Origin: a bacterium
GTDB taxonomy: Bacteria > Acidobacteriota > Blastocatellia > Pyrinomonadales > Pyrinomonadaceae
Length of the DNA: 19,535 bases
Direction: 5' to 3'
Assembly: GCA_029945985.1 (NCBI GenBank)
Contig: JAQSDP010000419.1
Coordinates: forward strand, 1-19,535
The notes below the pieces were generated by a model. That model worked only from the letters and a program-made list of their open reading frames with translations, was not told where the DNA came from and made no database searches. A program made the position numbers and the translations under genes. This document shows positions 15,078-19,535 of this stretch, piece by piece (within the stretch, counting starts at the first letter, position 1; the number at the start of each line of letters is the position of its first letter).

Positions 15078-16397
15078 ATGAGTTCAGCACCAAAATTAAG
15101 TCGTGGCAAGCTTTTAGCATCTGCGGGAAGAGGTTTGGGTCTTATGGCTCTTTTATCGCCTACCGTTGCCTCGTTGCTTCAAAACGTCGAGGATGCCGGA
15201 AACTCGATCGACCACCTATCTCCGCTGGAAGCTGCAACGAATGAAGGGTATTGGAGCTTGATAGCCAATGCCTTCAGTATTTCGAGGACCAATCTCAATC
15301 TAAACAGTGGCTGGACGAGCCCGAGTCCGAGAATGGTTGCTGAGGCGTTCAATCGATACAAACATCAAGAAGACGCGACCGCATACACTATGTGGCAAAT
15401 GCTCGAGCCGCAGGCCGAGACAATTCGGGCGGGGCTTGCCGAATTATTCGGTTGTGATCAGGACGAGATCGCGATCACCCGTAATGCGTCCGAGTCGCTT
15501 CAGATACTTCTGTTTGGGATCGATCTGAGATCGGGCGATGAGGTTTTGACAACGACCCAGGACTACCCGCGTATGTTGACGGCCCTTCGTCAGCGGGAAG
15601 CACGCGGTGGTCCGAAGCTGAAGCTGGTCAAGATCCCACTGGTACCGGAGAACTCCGACGAGATTGTCGAAGCTTTGGAGCACGCGATCACTGCGAGAAC
15701 AAAGCTGATCCTTATTTCGCACATGATCAACACGACGGGCCAGATCATGCCCGTTCGCAAGATCTGCGATATGGCCCGTGCACGGGGGATCGAAGCATTT
15801 GTTGACGGTGCCCATTCGTTTGCACATCTCGATTTCAAACGCGACGATCTACAGTGTGACTATTTCGGCAGCTCACTTCATAAATGGCTTTACGCTCCTA
15901 AGGGAGCGGGAATGCTGTTCATCCGCAAAGACAAGGTAGGAAGTGTTTGGCCGCTGATGGCGTCCGTGGACAAAGGCAGAGATGACATCCGCAAATTCGA
16001 AGAGATCGGTACGCATTCGTCGGCCACCAGACTTTCGATCGGCGAAGCCCTGTTGTTCCATGAGGCGATAGGGGCGAAGCGTAAAGAGGAACGTCTGCGT
16101 TATCTCTCGCGATATTGGATGAATCGGCTAGCTCCATTGAGTGGGCTCAGCTTTAACACGTCGTTCGATCCTGAACAGTCGTGTGCGATAGCAAACTTTA
16201 GAATCGAGGGTGGCGATCCGAAAAACGTCACCGATTACCTAATGGCTAAACATAAGATAATTGCGACGCCTATAATTCATGAGGAGTTTTCTGGCATACG
16301 CATCACGCCCAATATTTTTACAAAACTCACTGAACTAGATCGATTCTGCGAAGCGATGGAGAATCTAGTCAAAACGGGATTGGTAAAAACGCGGTGA
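15078..16397 (+). CDS. Class V aminotransferase-fold PLP enzyme with N-terminal signal
   Basis: This PLP-dependent enzyme of fold type I belongs to the class V group that includes cysteine desulfurases, isopenicillin-N epimerase and ergothioneine C-S lyase. Counted from an alternative TTG start at 15051, the PLP-binding Lys is residue 278 in SLHKW, and the ring-stacking/acidic motif is AFVDGAHSFAH (Asp252). Further landmarks are NTTGQIMP and a small C-terminal domain. The N-terminus has KLSRGKLLASAGRGLGLMA followed by a hydrophobic stretch to SLL, like a Tat signal with RG in place of RR. The closest style is the exported isopenicillin-N-epimerase-like group; the substrate is unknown. I chose ATG 15078 over TTG 15051 because it gives the more compact signal; neither has a good ribosome site. 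Its 3' end overlaps the convergent gene by 29 bp. Confidence 0.87.
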   Translation: MSSAPKLSRGKLLASAGRGLGLMALLSPTVASLLQNVEDAGNSIDHLSPLEAATNEGYWSLIANAFSISRTNLNLNSGWTSPSPRMVAEAFNRYKHQEDATAYTMWQMLEPQAETIRAGLAELFGCDQDEIAITRNASESLQILLFGIDLRSGDEVLTTTQDYPRMLTALRQREARGGPKLKLVKIPLVPENSDEIVEALEHAITARTKLILISHMINTTGQIMPVRKICDMARARGIEAFVDGAHSFAHLDFKRDDLQCDYFGSSLHKWLYAPKGAGMLFIRKDKVGSVWPLMASVDKGRDDIRKFEEIGTHSSATRLSIGEALLFHEAIGAKRKEERLRYLSRYWMNRLAPLSGLSFNTSFDPEQSCAIANFRIEGGDPKNVTDYLMAKHKIIATPIIHEEFSGIRITPNIFTKLTELDRFCEAMENLVKTGLVKTR

Positions 16398-17640
16398 GAA
16401 AAGAGACAGGAAGAAACATCTGGGAAACTTTCGTCCAGGCTCTTCTTGTTGCTTCAAAGTTCCTGTGATGGCGTCGAACATTTCGATGGTACCGATCCAA
16501 CTCGGTTCGGATCTCTTCGAACTGGTCAGTGCCAAAATACTTACAGAGTTTTGGAACGACCGAGTCGAGTTTTCCTCGCACATCCTCGATCGTAGAATCG
16601 TACTTTTCGGGTTGGGTGATCAGCGTAAGCAGGGGCTTATAACGGATCCATCCGATCGCGGCTTTAATAAATCTTAGTCGAACGGAGGGCGACCCCGCAT
16701 CGACAGGGCCTAGTTCGATCGGCAGTACACCATTCAAAATATTTTTATATCCAAGAAATGCGTCGTGGAACGTGTAGCAGGGTACCCGTACCACTTTATG
16801 GTCGGTTAGTGTCGTACTCATAAACGCATCCTCGCCTCGTGCCCCGGGCGGGTTATAAAATACAGGTAGCGTCTTCAATCGCCTCAGGTTAAAGCAGAGA
16901 TTCGCGCCGGAGATAAACTTCATTCCCATCACCTCTTCAACTTCGCAGGTTTTTTGGTGATCGATGGTTTCGCCATCGGCGTAGGTAACCCCACTATTGC
17001 CGATAATCGTCTTCTTGACGCTCTCCCAACTTAGGATGTCGTTGCTTGTAGCGTCGATGAAGTCACGAAAATCGCTTTCTCTGAGTTCCTCGTTAAACTC
17101 AAATCTTGGTATCGGGGAAATGTATCCGCAGTGGTGCCCATGAGTTATGTCCGCATCATTGCCAAACCGCATGTGTGTTCCTAGAACACTTTGTCCCATC
17201 CAAACCAAGTTGTTTGGCTTATTTCTTAGAACAGCGATGGGATATTCATCATCGTCAATAAAAAGCAGCCTGTCCATTCCTTTCTTTGAGGCGAAGTATA
17301 AAGCTGCATTTCGTTTTTTCGCATAGCCCTCCCCAAACAAAAGATCGCCCTCGTGTTGATCTATTACTCCGGTTGCTACTAGATCATCGCGTTCCTGTTT
17401 TAATGCCTTGCGGCCATAAAAATTGACCGACTCGACCATTTCCGTTAATTCGGGAGGTATATTCTTGTAATCGCTGGGTTCAGTGTCATGGTAGTTAACG
17501 TCGTAGACGACGAACAGGTGAAGTCGCACGCTCTTGTCGTCGATCAATCCGTGTTCCAGCCAATTATTTACATAGGAACGCAGCACATTCTGGAAATGCT
17601 TCCGCCCAGTGACAAACGCGATCCCGACATTCATTTGCAT
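16369..17640 (-). CDS. Glycosyltransferase-like protein (GT-A style)
   Basis: This is a 423-residue protein that I place only tentatively. It starts as a GT-A nucleotide-sugar enzyme would (NVGIAFVTGRKHFQNVLRSY), has GEGYAKKRNAALYFASKKG (103-121), and then the acidic motif LLFIDDDEYP with Asp129-131 in the position of the metal-binding DxD. Later come SGANLCFNLRRL and PGARGEDAFMST, the latter resembling the catalytic-base ED region, and a His in TFHDAF. No signal peptide or clear membrane anchor is present, apart from a mildly hydrophobic C-terminus (FLPVSFLTAFLPIPF). No other polysaccharide genes flank it, so donor and acceptor are unknown. ATG at 17640 and an in-frame ATG at 17634 are both possible; no ribosome site is evident. 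It converges on the aminotransferase gene. Confidence 0.7.
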   Translation of the reverse strand: MQMNVGIAFVTGRKHFQNVLRSYVNNWLEHGLIDDKSVRLHLFVVYDVNYHDTEPSDYKNIPPELTEMVESVNFYGRKALKQERDDLVATGVIDQHEGDLLFGEGYAKKRNAALYFASKKGMDRLLFIDDDEYPIAVLRNKPNNLVWMGQSVLGTHMRFGNDADITHGHHCGYISPIPRFEFNEELRESDFRDFIDATSNDILSWESVKKTIIGNSGVTYADGETIDHQKTCEVEEVMGMKFISGANLCFNLRRLKTLPVFYNPPGARGEDAFMSTTLTDHKVVRVPCYTFHDAFLGYKNILNGVLPIELGPVDAGSPSVRLRFIKAAIGWIRYKPLLTLITQPEKYDSTIEDVRGKLDSVVPKLCKYFGTDQFEEIRTELDRYHRNVRRHHRNFEATRRAWTKVSQMFLPVSFLTAFLPIPF

Positions 17641-17790
17641 TTAGACATTATATCATTCGCCCCATGACCGTTATTAGGCCGTTTCGATTCCACACACGTT
17701 CGTGTGCGATAATGCGAAACAAGCGAGATCAGATCCGCCGGAACGTCGCCATTCCGACGGAACCACGTTTCAGCATCCCACGACCGTTAT
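17641..17790. promoter_or_regulatory. Divergent intergenic region with palindrome and -10 candidate
   Basis: A perfect inverted repeat CACACG-TT-CGTGTG (17693-17706) lies directly before GATAAT (17708-17713), a good -10 hexamer for the antiporter gene. The -35 region is weak. The palindrome sits in the promoter spacer, as an operator would. A transcript from here would have a leader of about 70 nt. No ribosome site precedes the antiporter ATG. Confidence 0.4.
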
Positions 17791-19395
17791 ATGGAACAAT
17801 TTCTAGCCACGGAAACTCTGATCATCGAACTACTGCTGATCGTCTCGCTGGTTGCATTGGCAGTCAGGAGGCTGCGGATTCCTTATACTGTTGCACTGGT
17901 TGTCGTTGGCCTGCTGATCACTTTTCAGCAGCCGATCGGAATCGACCTCACGCCTGAGTTGATCTTGTCGATCTTTATTCCTCCACTTGTATTCGAGGCC
18001 GCGTTTCACCTTGAGTTCAAATCACTGCGGGCCAATTGGATCCCCATAGTTGCACTGGCCGTTCCAGGGGTTCTTGTGACAACGTTCGTTGTCGGCGGCA
18101 TCGTGTCGTGGGGTGTTGGTATTTCATTGTCTAGCGCTCTGGTTTTCGGAGCTTTGATAGCAGCAACCGACCCTGTGGCCGTCGTTTCTTTATTCAAGGC
18201 GCTAGGGGCGCCCAAAAGACTGACCACACTGGTCGAAAGTGAGAGCCTCTTCAACGACGGGACGGCAATCGTTGTCTTCAAATTGCTGGTTGCTTTGGCC
18301 CTTTCGATCGCTGTAATCGATACTGCCGAAGCCGCCCCGCCGTTCGATGTGCTGACTGCGGTGGTTGATTTTGTGCGCGTCGCTGCAGGCGGCCTTCTTA
18401 TCGGCGTTGGATTAGGGTGGGTTATCGCACAGGTCATTGCACGCGTCGATGATTACCTGATCGAAACGATGCTGACGACCGTCCTTGCCTTCGGCTCGTA
18501 CCTTGTCGCTGAACGATTTCATGTGTCGGGGGTGCTTGCGGTGGTGGCCGCGGGAATCATCACCGGAAACATTGGTTTGAAAGGAATGTCGCCCACGACG
18601 CGTATCGTTCTTTTCAACTTCTGGGAGTTTCTTGCCTTTGTTGCAAATTCACTCGTTTTTTTGCTGATCGGGCTCGATGTGAATCTGCGGGAGATCGGCT
18701 CCAATATTGTTCCGATCGGATTCGCTCTTCTGGGGGTGCTGCTCAGCCGAGCACTTGTCGTTTACGGCTTGACGGCCTTAACCAATCTGGTTTCAAAGGA
18801 AAAGGTTCCTTTCGCTTATAGGCACGTACTTTTTTGGGGCGGATTGCGGGGTGCGATCAGTTTGGCACTTGCCCTTAGTCTGCCGGTCGCTCTTGCCGAT
18901 AGAGATCTCTTGCGGACAATGACGTTTGGCGTCGTTTTGTTTACGCTGCTCGCGCAGGGAACTACGATGCAGTTTTTGATGAAGCGTTTAGGACTAGGTG
19001 TCGCGCCCGAGTTGGAACTTGAATACGAACGCCGTCACGGCCGCCTTATCGCCGCTCAGGCCGCGCTTAATCGAATTGAAGAGATGTATCGCGCGAACCT
19101 GTTTTCACTGACCATCTGGCAGCAGCACGAACCGGAGCTTCAAAAGCAGGTGGACGAGGCCCTCGCTGCCCAAAACGAACTGCTAAAGGAACACCCCGAA
19201 CTTCAGCACGAAGAACGTGAAGACGCCCTCCGCGAAGGCCTCAACGCCCAACGCTCCGCCTTGGCCACAATGCTCAGCAGCGGCCTCATCTCCGATACGG
19301 TCTATGAAGAACTCGTCACAGAAGTCGATCACGCAATCGAAAAGATCAGTCGAGAAGCAAAACCAGGTACGTTAGGGACAGCAATCAATTCATGA
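17791..19395 (+). CDS. CPA1-family Na+/H+ antiporter
   Basis: This inner-membrane cation/proton antiporter (534 residues) exchanges cytoplasmic Na+ or K+ for external H+. Residues about 8-400 contain about 12-13 hydrophobic segments. The CPA1 motifs are clear: FIPPLVFEAAFH (62-73), AATDPVAVVSLF with Asp127 (124-135), and ESLFNDGTAIVVF with Asn155-Asp156 (151-163), the ion-binding Asp of electroneutral CPA1 exchangers. WGGLRGAISLALALSLP is the conserved segment near TM11. A cytosolic helical tail of about 125 residues follows (ELELEYERRHGRLIAAQAAL onward), charged and probably regulatory; no CNB or TrkA-C domain is visible. It is divergent from the glycosyltransferase-like gene and monocistronic: the next gene is convergent. 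Na+ versus K+ specificity cannot be told. Confidence 0.93.
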   Translation: MEQFLATETLIIELLLIVSLVALAVRRLRIPYTVALVVVGLLITFQQPIGIDLTPELILSIFIPPLVFEAAFHLEFKSLRANWIPIVALAVPGVLVTTFVVGGIVSWGVGISLSSALVFGALIAATDPVAVVSLFKALGAPKRLTTLVESESLFNDGTAIVVFKLLVALALSIAVIDTAEAAPPFDVLTAVVDFVRVAAGGLLIGVGLGWVIAQVIARVDDYLIETMLTTVLAFGSYLVAERFHVSGVLAVVAAGIITGNIGLKGMSPTTRIVLFNFWEFLAFVANSLVFLLIGLDVNLREIGSNIVPIGFALLGVLLSRALVVYGLTALTNLVSKEKVPFAYRHVLFWGGLRGAISLALALSLPVALADRDLLRTMTFGVVLFTLLAQGTTMQFLMKRLGLGVAPELELEYERRHGRLIAAQAALNRIEEMYRANLFSLTIWQQHEPELQKQVDEALAAQNELLKEHPELQHEEREDALREGLNAQRSALATMLSSGLISDTVYEELVTEVDHAIEKISREAKPGTLGTAINS

Positions 19396-19412
19396 ACACC
19401 GACTTTACAATC

Positions 19413-19450
19413 AAAAATACAACAACAGCCGAGCGAATGCGGTTGTTGTA
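19413..19450 (-). terminator. Rho-independent terminator for the minus-strand gene
   Basis: TACAACAAC (19418-19426) pairs perfectly with GTTGTTGTA (19442-19450), giving a 9-bp stem with an inner loop. On the minus strand the stem is followed by TTTTT (complement of 19413-19417). On the plus strand there is no U-run, so it favours the leftward transcript. It sits 8 bp beyond the stop codon of the partial minus-strand gene. Confidence 0.6.
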
Positions 19451-19457
19451 CATTCGT

Positions 19458-19535
19458 TTACGGTGCGTCCGGGCCGAGAAAGAATGAGAAGAGTAGGAAA
19501 AGGCCTGCAATATACGAGCCGAAACCCAATAGCAT
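19458..19535 (-). CDS. C-terminal end of a membrane protein, partial
   Basis: The minus strand is open from the window edge (19535) to a TAA at 19458-19460. It encodes 25 residues that are strongly hydrophobic (YIAGLFLLFSFFLGPDAP at the end), like the last transmembrane helix of a membrane protein. The family cannot be told. The hairpin plus T-run just beyond the stop supports a real gene end here. The reading could be chance because it is so short, and the ATG at the very edge need not be the start. Confidence 0.4.
   Translation of the reverse strand: MLLGFGSYIAGLFLLFSFFLGPDAP

Noticed and set aside
1..19535. CRISPR array, tRNA, rRNA, IS element or prophage gene
   Set aside because: No regularly spaced repeats beyond the two-copy 15-mer, no cloverleaf or rRNA-like sequence, and no transposase, integrase or phage protein was recognised on either strand.

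Overview
The window looks like a chromosomal segment of a Gram-negative environmental bacterium. GC content is moderate, all genes use ordinary codons, and Shine-Dalgarno sites are often weak or absent. The mix of a Cu+ P-type ATPase, DUF4198 proteins, an NtrBC-type two-component pair, a CusA-type RND pump and DUF389 would fit Acidobacteriota (Blastocatellia-like). That placement is an impression from protein family style only; no rRNA or other phylogenetic marker is present.

Block 1 (about 1-6900, all +) is one compact transcription unit. It holds the 3' two thirds of a copper-exporting ATPase (CopA), a small SAM methyltransferase, two tandem DUF4198 exported proteins, a sigma-54-dependent response regulator, its membrane histidine kinase, and a second SAM methyltransferase. 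Gaps are about 5-30 bp, with one ATGA overlap. The second DUF4198 gene runs directly into the regulator gene, so the exported proteins and the signalling pair are probably co-expressed.

Block 2 (6950-10462, all +) continues the metal theme. It holds a small exported Cys/Met/His protein, a YtkA/FixH-like lipoprotein with a Met-every-third-residue cluster, and a CusA-type heavy-metal RND permease. The permease is cut short at 823 residues, losing TM8-12 and two of the three proton-relay positions. A tandem 15-bp repeat precedes the lipoprotein gene. No CusB or CusC partner is present.

At about 10433 the pump abruptly meets the 3' end of a convergent DUF389 membrane protein. The last codons of that gene are antisense cusA. 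Both genes appear truncated at one point, so this is a deletion or rearrangement scar, or an assembly misjoin.

Block 3 (11849-19535) is a mixed stress/transport region. It holds DUF389 (-), an APC permease fused to two universal stress protein domains, a nitroreductase-fold protein closely resembling iodotyrosine deiodinase, an exported class V aminotransferase-fold enzyme, a convergent glycosyltransferase-like protein, a CPA1 Na+/H+ antiporter, a terminator hairpin, and the C-terminal end of a further minus-strand membrane protein. No tRNA, rRNA, CRISPR, IS element or phage gene was recognised, and no gene-free stretch exceeds 300 bp.

The most interesting system is the copper island: cytoplasmic export (CopA), exported proteins whose predicted mature N-terminus is histidine, Cys/Met-rich exported proteins, and a sigma-54 two-component regulator in the same operon.
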